Both the position numbers and the translations under genes were made by a program. This document shows positions 34,328-43,441 of a stretch of DNA of 64,000 nt, in pieces. Source of the DNA: Novosphingobium sp. SG707 (GTDB lineage: Bacteria > Pseudomonadota > Alphaproteobacteria > Sphingomonadales > Sphingomonadaceae); NCBI RefSeq assembly GCF_012275515.1, contig NZ_JAAZQL010000002.1, forward strand, positions 248,001 to 312,000. Reading direction: 5' to 3'. Position 1 is the stretch's first letter, and each line of letters begins with the position of its first letter. The notes under the pieces were generated by a model. That model was not told where the DNA came from. It saw nothing but the letters and a program-made list of their open reading frames with translations, and ran no database searches.

Positions 34328-35536
34328 ATGTTCGATAATTTCTATGGTTTCACCGGGCGTCCGTTTCAGCTCACCCCGGACCCGGCGTTTTATTTCGAGA
34401 GCCTGACCCATCGCAAGGCGCTGTCCTATCTGGGCTATGGCCTGGCGCAGGGCGAGGGCTTCATCGTCATCACCGGCGAGGTGGGTGCGGGCAAATCGAC
34501 GCTGGTGGCGCATCTGATGGCCACGATCGACCGCAACCGCCTGACTGCCGCGCAGATCGTCACCAGCCGTCTGGACAGCGGCGAGCTGGTGCATGTTGTG
34601 GCGCAGGCCTTCGGGCTGAGCGTGCCGGGGCAGGACAAGGCCAGCGCGCTGGGCGCGATCGAGAAATTCCTGCATGACGAGGCGCGCGCGGGGCGCCGCT
34701 GCCTGCTGGTGGTGGACGAATCGCAGAACCTTGCTCTGGGCGCGCTCGAAGAATTGCGGATGCTCTCGAACTTCCAGCTTGGCAGCCATCCGCTGCTCCA
34801 GATTCTGCTGCTGGGCCAGCCCGAATTCCGTGAAAGCCTGCAGGGCCACCCCGGCCTTGAGCAATTGCGCCAGCGCGTGATCGCGGCCCATCACCTCGAC
34901 GCGATGGAGCCGGGCGAAATGGAGCCCTACATCATGCACCGGCTGCGTCTGGTGGGGTGGAACGGCAATCCGACCTTCGATGCGCGCGTCTTTGACGAGC
35001 TTTACACCGCAACGGCCGGTGTGCCCCGCCGGATCAACCAGATCGTCAACCGCCTGCTGATCCTTGGCGCAGTCGAACAGCGCCAGCATCTTGACGGCGT
35101 GATGCTGGCGCAGGTGCTGGCCGAGCTGACGGCCGATGGCGGTCTGCAGATCGCCCCCGCGCCCAGCCAGCCCACGCCCGCCACCGCCGCCGCGCAGGGT
35201 CTGACGCTGCCCACCACGCCGCAGCCCAATGCAGCGCAGGCCACCGCCCCGGCCCAATTCGCCGCCGAAGGGCTGACCCAGCTTCAGGCCGCTTTGGCCC
35301 AGCGCGACGGCCAGATTGCCGAGTTGCAGCAGGCCGTGATCGAACTGGCCAATCAGGGCGACACATCGGGGCTGGAAGGCGCGGATGCCGCCCACAAGGC
35401 CGCCATCGAGGTGATGCAGGAACGTCTGGCCAAGCTGGAAAGCCGGTTGATCGAGCAGGACCGCACGATCCGCCACACGCTGACCATGCTGATTGAATGG
35501 ATCGAGCGCGACGAGGCGCAGCGCGTCGCCGCCTGA
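34328..35536 (+). CDS. XrtA-associated AAA ATPase (ExeA-like)
   Basis: The 402-residue protein starts MFDNFYGFTGRPFQLTPDPAFYFESLTHR, the standard opening of the ExeA/general-secretion ATPase family. It has Walker A TGEVGAGKSTL, Walker B CLLVVDESQNL and a sensor region ILLLGQPEFRESL. After about residue 280 comes an Ala/Gln/Pro-rich linker and a C-terminal coiled coil (about 315-400, ALAQRDGQIAELQQAVIELA). Proteins of this family accompany exosortase A and may power assembly of the export machinery. Function is inferred from family only. Confidence 0.9.
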   Translation: MFDNFYGFTGRPFQLTPDPAFYFESLTHRKALSYLGYGLAQGEGFIVITGEVGAGKSTLVAHLMATIDRNRLTAAQIVTSRLDSGELVHVVAQAFGLSVPGQDKASALGAIEKFLHDEARAGRRCLLVVDESQNLALGALEELRMLSNFQLGSHPLLQILLLGQPEFRESLQGHPGLEQLRQRVIAAHHLDAMEPGEMEPYIMHRLRLVGWNGNPTFDARVFDELYTATAGVPRRINQIVNRLLILGAVEQRQHLDGVMLAQVLAELTADGGLQIAPAPSQPTPATAAAQGLTLPTTPQPNAAQATAPAQFAAEGLTQLQAALAQRDGQIAELQQAVIELANQGDTSGLEGADAAHKAAIEVMQERLAKLESRLIEQDRTIRHTLTMLIEWIERDEAQRVAA

Positions 35537-35576
35537 TCCACTGCGCAAGATTTCATCAGGGCCGGGAGACAGATGT

Positions 35577-36479
35577 ATGGTGGCCGAGATGCCGCTGGTA
35601 AAGGGGCCTGCCAAGACCGGGCTGCTCAACGGCTTTTCGGTCGATGTTGAGGATTGGTTTCAGGTCGGCGCTTTTGAAAAGGTGATCGACCCGGCCGATT
35701 GGGACAGTCTGGCCTGCCGGGTCGATGTGAACACCAACCGCCTGCTCGATATGTGCGCGGAACTGGGGGTCAAGGCCACGTTCTTCACGCTGGGTTGGGT
35801 GGCCGCGCGCCACCCGGCGCTGATGCGGCGGATTGTGGAGCAGGGGCATGAACTGGCCAGCCATGGCTGGGCCCACGCCCGCGTTTTCACGATGGATGCC
35901 GCCGGTTTTGCCCGCGACATCGGCGATGCGCGCAAGGCGCTGGAGGATGCCTCGGGCGCGCGGGTCATCGGCTATCGCGCGCCCAGCTTCTCCATCGACA
36001 CCCGCACCCCATGGGCGCATGAAATCCTTGGAGAACAAGGCTATCTCTATTCCAGCAGCGTGGCCCCCATCGCCCATGACCATTATGGCTGGCGCGAGGC
36101 ACCGCGTTTCGCGTTCCGCCCGGTGGCCGGGGCCGATCTGATCGAAATCCCCGTCACGACCGTCGAGGCGATGGGGCGGCGCATGGCGGCGGGCGGCGGC
36201 GGTTTCTTCCGCGTGCTGCCCTATGCCTTCAGCCAATGGGCGATGCGCCGCGTCAATACCCAGGACGAGCGCCCGATCATCTTCTACTTCCACCCCTGGG
36301 AAGTCGACACACAGCAACCGCGTGTTGCCAATGCTCCGCTGAAAAGTCGTCTGCGTCATTATACAAATATTGACGGGATGGAGACTAAACTACGGCGAAT
36401 GCTCAAAGAATTCGCATGGGGGCGTATGGATAACGTGGCGGCAACCGAGGTTTTACGCTTGGTGGAGTTCAAGCGGTGA
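35577..36479 (+). CDS. XrtA-system polysaccharide deacetylase
   Basis: The 300-residue NodB-fold protein has the metal and catalytic motifs FSVDVEDWFQ (Asp pair) and LASHGWAHARVF (the SHxxxH motif), then GYRAPSFSID and IFYFHPWEVD. It would remove acetyl groups from the exopolysaccharide or a precursor. There is no signal peptide, so it may act on the cytoplasmic side. The ATG at 35577 follows GGGAGACAG; the preceding in-frame region overlaps the ATPase gene and is not typical of the family. It overlaps the next gene by four bases (GTGA). Confidence 0.93.
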   Translation: MVAEMPLVKGPAKTGLLNGFSVDVEDWFQVGAFEKVIDPADWDSLACRVDVNTNRLLDMCAELGVKATFFTLGWVAARHPALMRRIVEQGHELASHGWAHARVFTMDAAGFARDIGDARKALEDASGARVIGYRAPSFSIDTRTPWAHEILGEQGYLYSSSVAPIAHDHYGWREAPRFAFRPVAGADLIEIPVTTVEAMGRRMAAGGGGFFRVLPYAFSQWAMRRVNTQDERPIIFYFHPWEVDTQQPRVANAPLKSRLRHYTNIDGMETKLRRMLKEFAWGRMDNVAATEVLRLVEFKR

Positions 36480-37555
36480 ACGCGCCTTTTCGCCTTGATA
36501 TGGACCTGCGCGTGGGGCTGGCCGATCTGGGCGACCCGGACGTGGCGCGCTCGATTGAGGCCTTCGTGGCCGCCCATTCCGAGGCGACGCCTTTCCATCG
36601 CCCTGTCTGGCTGCGCGCGGTGGCGCGCGGAACGGGCAATGAGGCGCTGGCGCTGGTGCTGACCCGCTGCGGCGTGGTCGAGGGTTATCTGCCGCTGACG
36701 CAGGTGCATTCACCGATCTTTGGCCGGGTGCTGGCGTCGAGCGGCTTTGCTGTGGGCGGGGGCGTGCTGGTCGCGCCCGAGGTTGATCCCGCGCCCTTGT
36801 TTGCGGCCGTTGAGGAACTGGCGCTGCGCCAGTCCACCCCCAGCGTTGAATTGCGTGGCGGGCCTTTGCCCGATGGGCGCGAAGGCTGGGCGATCAAGCG
36901 CGAAAGCCATTGCGGCTTCATCCGCCCGCTGGCCGAGAGCGACGAGGCCGAATTGACCGCCATCCCGCGCAAACAGCGCGCCGAGGTGCGCAAGAGCCTT
37001 GCCGGTGATTTGACCGTGGAAACCGGCACCGGCCCGGCGGATCGCGCCGCCCATTACGCCACCTATGCGCAAAGCGTGCGCAATCTGGGCACGCCGGTGT
37101 TTCCGCGCGCGCTCTTCGATGCGGTGCTGGACCTGTTTGGCGATGATGCCGATATTCTGACCATCCGTAACGATGGCGCCCCGGTGGCCAGTGTGCTGTC
37201 GCTCTATCACAATGGCGCGGTCATGCCCTATTGGGGCGGGGGCACGTGGGATGCGCGGCGGCTGCGCGCCAATGACCGCATGTATTACGAACTGATGCTG
37301 CACGCCCGCCGCCGGGGATGCACCCATTTCGATTTCGGGCGCAGCAAGACGGGCAGCGGCGCCTATGATTTCAAGCGCAACTGGGGCTTTGAGCCACAGC
37401 CGCTTTCCTATGGCGTATGGACCGCGCCGGGCGCGCCCAAGCGCGATGCCGATCCCACCAGCGCGACCTATTCGCGCCGGATCGACCTGTGGAAGAAGCT
37501 GCCCTTGCCGGTGGCCAATCTGATCGGGCCGTGGATCGCCCGTGGGCTGGGATAG
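36476..37555 (+). CDS. FemAB-like acyltransferase of the XrtA system
   Basis: The 359-residue protein has a FemAB/GNAT layout: an N-terminal domain with ATPFHRPVWLRAVARGTGNEAL, then IPRKQRAEVRKSLAGDLTVE. A C-terminal domain follows with GAPVASVLSLYHNGAVMPYWGGGTWDARRLRANDRMYYELM and HFDFGRSKTGSGAYDFKRNWGFEPQPL. Members occur only next to exosortase A and are thought to modify the polymer or a protein with an amino-acyl group; this is family knowledge, not shown here. It starts with GTG inside the end of the deacetylase gene, so the two are translationally coupled. Confidence 0.92.
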   Translation: MNAPFRLDMDLRVGLADLGDPDVARSIEAFVAAHSEATPFHRPVWLRAVARGTGNEALALVLTRCGVVEGYLPLTQVHSPIFGRVLASSGFAVGGGVLVAPEVDPAPLFAAVEELALRQSTPSVELRGGPLPDGREGWAIKRESHCGFIRPLAESDEAELTAIPRKQRAEVRKSLAGDLTVETGTGPADRAAHYATYAQSVRNLGTPVFPRALFDAVLDLFGDDADILTIRNDGAPVASVLSLYHNGAVMPYWGGGTWDARRLRANDRMYYELMLHARRRGCTHFDFGRSKTGSGAYDFKRNWGFEPQPLSYGVWTAPGAPKRDADPTSATYSRRIDLWKKLPLPVANLIGPWIARGLG

Positions 37556-37564
37556 GGGGCTGGG

Positions 37565-38800
37565 ATGAGCACGGAAATCCTGTTTCTTTCGCATCGGATT
37601 CCTTTCCCGCCCAACCGGGGCGACAAGATCCGCTCGCATCATATCCTGCGCCGTCTGGCGCGGATGGCGCCGGTGCATGTGGGCTGTTTTGCCGACGATC
37701 ATGCCGATCTGGCCGAAGAGGTGGAACTGGCCTCGCTGTCCCATTCCTATCGGCTGGTGCGCCGGTCAAAGCCTCTGGTGCTGGCCGGATTTCAGGCGTT
37801 GAAGCAGGGCAAGCCGATCAGCCTGACCGCGTTTCGCGACGATAGCATGGCGCGCTATGTCCGCGACATGCTGGCCAGCGGGCGGATCGGCACGATCTAT
37901 GTCTTTTCTAGCCAGATGGGCCAATATGTGCCCGATGATTTCGCGGGCCGCGTCATCATGGATTTTGTCGATGTCGATTCGGCCAAATTCGACGCCTATG
38001 CGGCCAAGTCGCGCGGGCCGATGGGCTGGGTCCATGGCCGCGAGGGGCGACTGCTGGCCGCCGAGGAGGCGCGCCTTGCCCTGCGCGCCGATTACAATCT
38101 GCTGATCAGCCGGGCCGAGGCGGACCTGTTTGCACAGAGGCTGGGCGCGCTGGCGCGTCAGGTGCGGATCGAGGTGTTGGGCAATGGCATCGATTCGGAA
38201 TATTTCGATCCTTTGGGCGTCGGACCGGAATGCCAGATGGCCTCTGTGCCGGGCCCGCGCCTGATCTTTACCGGCCAGATGGATTATCAGCCCAATGTCG
38301 CCGCCGTGATCCGCGTGGCGCGCCAGATCCTGCCGCAGGTGCGCCGTCGCCACCCGGACGCCAGTTTCCACATCGTGGGCCGCAATCCGACCGATGCGGT
38401 CAAGGCGCTGGACAATCTGGCGGGCGTCTATGTCTGGGGCCGGGTGGATGACATTCGCCCCTGGCTCAAGGCGGCGGATATGGCGCTGGTGCCGCTCGAC
38501 ATCGCGCGCGGGGTTCAGAACAAGGTGCTTGAGGCCATGGCGATGGAATTGCCGGTGGTGCTGACCTCTGCGGCGGCTAATGGCATTAACGCGGTGGCGG
38601 GGCACCATTTTGCCGTGGCCGACAGCGACGAAGGGCTGGTGGGACTGGTCAACGGTCTGGCCGACAGGCCGCATGCGGGCAAGGCGATGGGCATCGACGC
38701 GCGCCGCCTCGTGGTCGAACGGGCCAGTTGGCAAAGCACGCTGGCGCCGCTGGCCGATATGCTTTCGGCCCCGGTGCGCAAGTGGCGCGATGCGGCGTGA
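37565..38800 (+). CDS. XrtA-system glycosyltransferase (GT4-like)
   Basis: The 411-residue protein starts MSTEILFLSHRIPFPPNRGDKIRSHHIL, the signature of the exosortase-associated glycosyltransferase family. It continues through a GT-B fold with GNGIDSEYFDP, LIFTGQMDYQPN and VPLDIARGVQNKVLEAMAMELPVV, the donor-binding E-x7-E region. It would add a sugar from a nucleotide donor during repeat-unit assembly at the inner membrane. It is the only glycosyltransferase in the island, so other sugar-adding enzymes must be elsewhere. It overlaps xrtA by four bases. Confidence 0.93.
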   Translation: MSTEILFLSHRIPFPPNRGDKIRSHHILRRLARMAPVHVGCFADDHADLAEEVELASLSHSYRLVRRSKPLVLAGFQALKQGKPISLTAFRDDSMARYVRDMLASGRIGTIYVFSSQMGQYVPDDFAGRVIMDFVDVDSAKFDAYAAKSRGPMGWVHGREGRLLAAEEARLALRADYNLLISRAEADLFAQRLGALARQVRIEVLGNGIDSEYFDPLGVGPECQMASVPGPRLIFTGQMDYQPNVAAVIRVARQILPQVRRRHPDASFHIVGRNPTDAVKALDNLAGVYVWGRVDDIRPWLKAADMALVPLDIARGVQNKVLEAMAMELPVVLTSAAANGINAVAGHHFAVADSDEGLVGLVNGLADRPHAGKAMGIDARRLVVERASWQSTLAPLADMLSAPVRKWRDAA

Positions 38801-40338
38801 GCCTTAGCCTGTCTGAACAGGGCCGCTCGGGTTGGGCGGTGGATCAGGCATGGCGCAGGGCGTTGGCAAGGCTGGCGCTGGTCTGGGGTGGGCTGATTGC
38901 GCTGTTCTGGCGCGACTGGGCCGCGATGGGGCATCAGTGGTGGGATTCCTCTACCTATAATCACATTCTGATGGTGCCGGCCATTTTGGGCTGGCTGGTG
39001 GCGCAAAGGCTGCCTGATCTGTTTGCCTTGCCGGTGGGCCTGTGGCGGGGCGGGCTGGGGCTGATGGGGGGGGCGCTGCTGCTCTGGGCGCTGGGCGCGT
39101 TGGCCAGTGTGGCGCAGATCACCCAGATCGCGGCGGTGGCGATGCTGATGGCGGCGGTGCCTTTGGTGCTGGGGCCGAGGGCGGCGCTCGGGCTGTTGTT
39201 TCCGCTGGCCTATATGGGCTTTCTGGTGCCGTTTGGCGATGAGGCCATTCCGCTGCTCCAGACGATTACCGCCAAGATCACCATCGCGCTTGTCCATATC
39301 AGCGGCATTCCGGCGCGGATCGACGGCGTGTTCATCGCCACGCCTGCGGGCCTGTTCGAGGTGGCCGAGGCCTGTTCGGGGGTGAAGTTCCTGATCGCCA
39401 TGATCGCCTTTGGCGCGCTGGCGGCGCATGTGTGCTTCATCTCGTGGCGGCGGCGGGCGGCGTTCATGGCGCTGTGCATCGCTGTGCCGATTCTGGCCAA
39501 TGGCGTGCGGGCGTGGGGCACGGTCTATGTCGCGCAATATTACGGCGCGGTCGTGGCGGGCGGGGTCGATCATATCATTTATGGCTGGTTTTTCTTTGCG
39601 GCCGTGATTGCCGGAGTGATCGCGCTGGGCTGGCGGTTTTTCGACCGGGCGGCGGGGGCGCCGATGCTGGACGTGGGCGCGGTGATGGCGCTGCGTTTGC
39701 CTGGGGGGCGGGGGATGTCGGTGGGGGCGTGCTTTGGCGCGCTGGCGGTGATGGTGCTGGCGGCACAGGGCTGGGTGATGGCGGCGGATCGTTTGGCCGC
39801 GCCTATGCCCGCGCGTATTGCCTTGCCCGAGGTGGCGGGCTGGCACCGGGTCGATTATGCACCGCGCCATGCGTGGGAGCCGCGCGCGGGCGGGGCCGAT
39901 CATCGCCTGCTGGGCCGCTATGCCGATGCGCAGGGTCATGAGGTGGACGTGTTCTTCGCGCTCTACGCCTCGCAGGGGCCGGGCAAAAAAGCGGGCGGCT
40001 TTGGCGAAGGGGCGCTGCGCCCCGAAACCGGATGGTCGTGGCAGGCGCCGGGGCCGGATGTGCCGGGTGCCCACAGCGACCGCCTGCTGGCCGGTGGCCC
40101 GACCGAGAGGCTGGCGGAGACGAGTTACAAGACCGGCGATCTGGTGACGGGCAGCAATGCACGGCTGAAACTGGCCAATATCATGGACCGGCTGCTGCTG
40201 CGCCGCCGCGCGACAATGCTGCTGATCCTCTCGGCCGAGGAGGGCGGGGCGTTTCGCGCCGCCGATTCGCTGGCTGCGTTCCGGGCCAGCGTCGGGCCGA
40301 TCGGCGGCTGGATGGACGCGGCGGCCAAGGGTTTGTAA
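38797..40338 (+). CDS. xrtA: Exosortase A fused to an EpsI-type domain
   Basis: The 513-residue inner-membrane protein has eight or so hydrophobic segments (about 22-280) with the exosortase catalytic residues C193 in EACSGVKFL, R238 in ANGVRAW and H259 in GGVDHIIYGW. After a further membrane segment (about 310-330) comes a periplasmic EpsI/DUF3485-like domain (about 340-510: EVAGWHRVDYAP, VDVFFALYASQG, GGPTERLAETSYKTG). Exosortases are cysteine transpeptidases that cleave proteins bearing PEP-CTERM signals and attach them at the surface. GTG at 38797 is coupled to the glycosyltransferase stop (GTGA). No target with a PEP-CTERM tail was seen in the window. Confidence 0.94.
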   Translation: MSLSLSEQGRSGWAVDQAWRRALARLALVWGGLIALFWRDWAAMGHQWWDSSTYNHILMVPAILGWLVAQRLPDLFALPVGLWRGGLGLMGGALLLWALGALASVAQITQIAAVAMLMAAVPLVLGPRAALGLLFPLAYMGFLVPFGDEAIPLLQTITAKITIALVHISGIPARIDGVFIATPAGLFEVAEACSGVKFLIAMIAFGALAAHVCFISWRRRAAFMALCIAVPILANGVRAWGTVYVAQYYGAVVAGGVDHIIYGWFFFAAVIAGVIALGWRFFDRAAGAPMLDVGAVMALRLPGGRGMSVGACFGALAVMVLAAQGWVMAADRLAAPMPARIALPEVAGWHRVDYAPRHAWEPRAGGADHRLLGRYADAQGHEVDVFFALYASQGPGKKAGGFGEGALRPETGWSWQAPGPDVPGAHSDRLLAGGPTERLAETSYKTGDLVTGSNARLKLANIMDRLLLRRRATMLLILSAEEGGAFRAADSLAAFRASVGPIGGWMDAAAKGL

Positions 40339-40349
40339 GGGGTTCTCAT

Positions 40350-42260
40350 ATGTGTGGTTTTGCCGGAATCTTTCACCTTGAGACCCCCAAGCCGGTTGAT
40401 CCGGCGCGGGTCGAGCGGATGTGCGACGCCATTGCCCATCGCGGGCCGGATGGCTTTGGCGTGTGGACGGCGCCGGGGATCGGCATGGGCCATCGCCGCC
40501 TCTCGATCATCGACATTGCCGGTTCGCCCCAGCCGATGGCCAGCACCGATGGCCGCGCGATGCTGCTGTTCAACGGCGAGATCTATAATTACCGCGAATT
40601 GCGCGCCGAACTGGCGGCGCAGGGCGCGGTATTTCATACCGATGGCGACAGCGAGGTGATCCTTGCCGCCTATCAGCGCTGGGGCGCCGATTGCGTGTCG
40701 CGCCTGTCGGGCATGTTTGCCTTTGCCATCTATGACCTCGATCAGCGCTCGCTGCTGCTGGTGCGCGACCGATTGGGGGTCAAGCCGCTGTTTCTGGCCG
40801 AACTGTCGGATGGTAGTTTGATTTTCGGGTCGGAGTTGAAAGCGCTGATGTCGCATCCAGCGCTGCGGCGCGAGATCGACCCGCTGGCGGTCGAGGATTA
40901 TCTGGCCTGGGGCTATGTGCCGGATCATCGCTCGATGCTGCGCGGCGTGGAGAAATTGCCCGCAGGCCATCTGATGATCCTGAAGCATGGCACCCCCAAA
41001 CCGGCCCCGCGCCAATGGTGGGATGTCAGCTTTGCCGAGCGGCGCAAGGGCAGCGCGGCGGATCTGTCGGCTGAACTGATCCATCTGATGCGCGATGCCG
41101 TGACCAGCCGGATGGTGGCCGATGTGCCGCTGGGCGCGTTTCTGTCGGGCGGGGTCGATTCCTCCTCGGTGGTTGCCCTGATGGCCGAGGCGAGCCATTC
41201 GCCGGTCAAGACCTGCTCGATCGGGTTCGACGTCAAGGCGCTGGACGAAAGCGATTATGCGCGGCGGATCGCCGAGCAATTCGGCACCGATCATCAAAGC
41301 CGCATCGTCTCGCCCAATGACTTCGAGGCGGTCGATCATCTGACCGCTATGTTCGACGAACCCTTTGCCGATGCCAGCGCCCTGCCGACATGGCGTGTGT
41401 GCCAATTGGCGCGCGAGACGGTGACGGTGGCGCTCTCGGGCGACGGGGCGGACGAGGCTTTTGCCGGATACCGTCGCCATGTGTTTCAGCATGGTGAGGA
41501 CCGGGTGAGGGGGATGCTCCCCGATGGACTGCGCCGGGGCCTGTTCGGCACACTGGGGGGGATTTACCCCAAGGCGGACTGGGCGCCGCGTCCCCTGCGG
41601 GCGAAAACCACGCTGCTCAACCTCGCGCGGTCCAGCGAGGAGGCCTATACGGACGCGATCAGCGTGACGGGGCCAGCCCTGCGCGACCGGCTCTATACCG
41701 AGGAATACCGGCGGTTGCGGGGCGATTACCGCGCGGAGCAGGCGTTTCTGGACTGTATGGCCCGCGCACCTGCGCGATCGGGGCTGGACCGGGCGCAATA
41801 TGCCGATCTCAAATTCTGGTTGCCGGGTGACATCCTGACCAAGGTGGACCGGGCCAGCATGGCGGTCAGCCTTGAGGCACGCGAGCCTTTGCTCGACCAC
41901 CGGCTGATCGAATTTGCCGCCGGGTTGCCCGAAGCGATGCGCGTCAAGGGCGGGCAGGGCAAATGGCTGCTCAAGGATTCGATGCGGCGCTATCTGCCCG
42001 ATGACATCCTGTTTCGGCCCAAACAGGGATTCGTCACCCCCATCGCGCAATGGCTGCGCGGGCCTTTGGCGGGCGAAGCGCGAAAAATCGCTGCGCAGGC
42101 CAAAGACGGGGGTGGGGCCTTGGGCCGTTTGGGTTGGTTAAATCCCATTAACCTCAATGAAATCGCAGAAGCGCATATTTCCGGGGTTTCCGACCATTCG
42201 CGCCTCTTGTGGCAGTTGCTGATGCTCGACAGGTCGCTTGTCCATCTGGGAATTGCCTGA
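40350..42260 (+). CDS. XrtA-associated asparagine-synthase-like amidotransferase
   Basis: The 636-residue protein starts MCGFAGIF, so C2 is the expected N-terminal nucleophile of a class II glutamine amidotransferase, and RGPDGFG and FNGEIYNYRELR follow. The C-terminal half has the synthetase P-loop FLSGGVDSSSV and SGDGADEAFAGYRR. This is the amidotransferase family that accompanies exosortase A; it may amidate a sugar acid or peptide group in the exopolysaccharide rather than make asparagine. It is the last gene of the polysaccharide operon. The start ATG follows AAGGGG. Confidence 0.93.
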   Translation: MCGFAGIFHLETPKPVDPARVERMCDAIAHRGPDGFGVWTAPGIGMGHRRLSIIDIAGSPQPMASTDGRAMLLFNGEIYNYRELRAELAAQGAVFHTDGDSEVILAAYQRWGADCVSRLSGMFAFAIYDLDQRSLLLVRDRLGVKPLFLAELSDGSLIFGSELKALMSHPALRREIDPLAVEDYLAWGYVPDHRSMLRGVEKLPAGHLMILKHGTPKPAPRQWWDVSFAERRKGSAADLSAELIHLMRDAVTSRMVADVPLGAFLSGGVDSSSVVALMAEASHSPVKTCSIGFDVKALDESDYARRIAEQFGTDHQSRIVSPNDFEAVDHLTAMFDEPFADASALPTWRVCQLARETVTVALSGDGADEAFAGYRRHVFQHGEDRVRGMLPDGLRRGLFGTLGGIYPKADWAPRPLRAKTTLLNLARSSEEAYTDAISVTGPALRDRLYTEEYRRLRGDYRAEQAFLDCMARAPARSGLDRAQYADLKFWLPGDILTKVDRASMAVSLEAREPLLDHRLIEFAAGLPEAMRVKGGQGKWLLKDSMRRYLPDDILFRPKQGFVTPIAQWLRGPLAGEARKIAAQAKDGGGALGRLGWLNPINLNEIAEAHISGVSDHSRLLWQLLMLDRSLVHLGIA

Positions 42261-42334
42261 TACGCTTTGCAATCGGCACAGGGATCAATCCGGGAAAATT
42301 GTCCCATTTTGATACATTGCGATGCAAAAAGTCT

Positions 42335-42364
42335 TTGCAATCCGTGGTTTAGCGTGCCTAAACT
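42335..42364 (+). promoter_or_regulatory. Candidate promoter for the DSF synthase gene
   Basis: TTGCAA (42335-42340) and TAAACT (42359-42364) are separated by 18 bases. The -10-like element lies about 70 bases before the ATG at 42437. This suggests that the gene can be expressed apart from the polysaccharide operon. Confidence 0.4.
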
Positions 42365-42436
42365 TTACCCGGTACTAGAGAGCGGAAATGACGCAATCGC
42401 GCGGCATTTTTCGTGATCGGAAAGGGTCGTGACGAG

Positions 42437-43393
42437 ATGGACCGGATGACCGGTGAAATGGGAAATTTGCCTCCCTATGGGGACAAGGGGGGCAATCATG
42501 GCATCTTCTTTCCGCAAGAAGATGCTGCCCAGGCGGCCAGAAACCGGCTTGCCGTTCCCGATGCGCTGACCGATCTTGAACAGCTCGACGTCCTGTATGA
42601 CGATGCGGCCGGGACGATCTGGACCTTTATGCGCCCCAACGGGCGGCCCAGCTTTACCCCGGCGTTGCTGCGCGATTTCGAAAACTGGCAGGACCTGATC
42701 GCGGCCAATTTCGGGCCTGACAAGATCCCCTTGCGCTATCTGGTGCTGGGCAGCCGGACGCCGGGCGTGTTCGGCTTTGGCGGCGATCTCGAGCTGTTTC
42801 AGGGCTTGATCCGGGCGCAGGACCGCGAAGGGCTGGCCGCCTATGGCCATCGCTGTGTGGCCATTCTGGACCGCAACCGGCGCGCGCTGGATCTGCCGAT
42901 TGTCACGATCGGGCTGGTTCAGGGGCAGGCGCTGGGCGGCGGTTTCGAGGCTGTGCTGTCCTTCGATTATCTGGTGGCGGAAAAGGGCGCGAGTTTTGGC
43001 CTGCCTGAGGTGATGTTCGGCCTGTTTCCCGGCATGGGCGCCCATGCGATCCTGTCGCGCAAGCTGGGCACGGCGGCGGCGCAGCGCATCATTCTGTCCA
43101 ACCGTACCTACACCGCGCAGGAAATGTATGATCTGGGCGTCGTCACGCATCTGGCCGAAAGGGGCGAGGGCGTGGCCTATGTGCATGATTTCATCGCCAA
43201 GAATCAGCGCCGCCATGGCGGGCTGGTGGCGGCGCAAAAGGCGATCCGGCGCGCCGCTCCGCTCGAACTGCAGGAATTGAACGATATCGTCGACCTGTGG
43301 GCCGAGGCCGCGCTGGGCCTGTCGGAAAGTGATCTCAAGCTGATGTCGCGTCTGGCCGGGGCGCAATCGCGCAACCATTCGGCCGTGGCATAA
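42437..43393 (+). CDS. rpfF: RpfF-like diffusible signal factor (cis-2-unsaturated fatty acid) synthase
   Basis: The 318-residue crotonase-fold protein contains FGGDLELFQGLIRAQDR, LVQGQALGGGFEAVLS, FGLPEVMFGLFPGMGAHAIL and MSRLAGAQSR, all strongly like Xanthomonas RpfF. The two catalytic glutamates are present: E161 (GGGFE) and E181 (GLPE) are 20 residues apart, as are E141 and E161 of RpfF. RpfF makes DSF-type signals from acyl-ACP by dehydration and thioester cleavage. No rpfC or rpfG is adjacent. It lies 176 bases after the XrtA operon on the same strand. ATG 42437 has AAAGGG about 10 bases upstream; an in-frame GTG at 42413 is the alternative. Confidence 0.88.
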   Translation: MDRMTGEMGNLPPYGDKGGNHGIFFPQEDAAQAARNRLAVPDALTDLEQLDVLYDDAAGTIWTFMRPNGRPSFTPALLRDFENWQDLIAANFGPDKIPLRYLVLGSRTPGVFGFGGDLELFQGLIRAQDREGLAAYGHRCVAILDRNRRALDLPIVTIGLVQGQALGGGFEAVLSFDYLVAEKGASFGLPEVMFGLFPGMGAHAILSRKLGTAAAQRIILSNRTYTAQEMYDLGVVTHLAERGEGVAYVHDFIAKNQRRHGGLVAAQKAIRRAAPLELQELNDIVDLWAEAALGLSESDLKLMSRLAGAQSRNHSAVA

Positions 43394-43398
43394 GGATC

Positions 43399-43428
43399 AA
43401 AGGGGGCGCTTTTACCGGGCGCCCCTTT
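43399..43428. terminator. Terminator between rpfF and convergent zapE
   Basis: AAAGGGGGCGC (43399-43409) pairs with GCGCCCCTTT (43419-43428) with one bulged G. It lies between two convergent stop codons. Confidence 0.75.
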
Positions 43429-43441
43429 ATTCTTCCCGCCT

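Noticed and set aside
42437..43393. Ordinary enoyl-CoA hydratase in fatty-acid oxidation
   Set aside because: The spacing of the two glutamates, the GGDLELFQGLIR segment and the C-terminal RLAGAQSR match RpfF rather than FadB-type hydratases.
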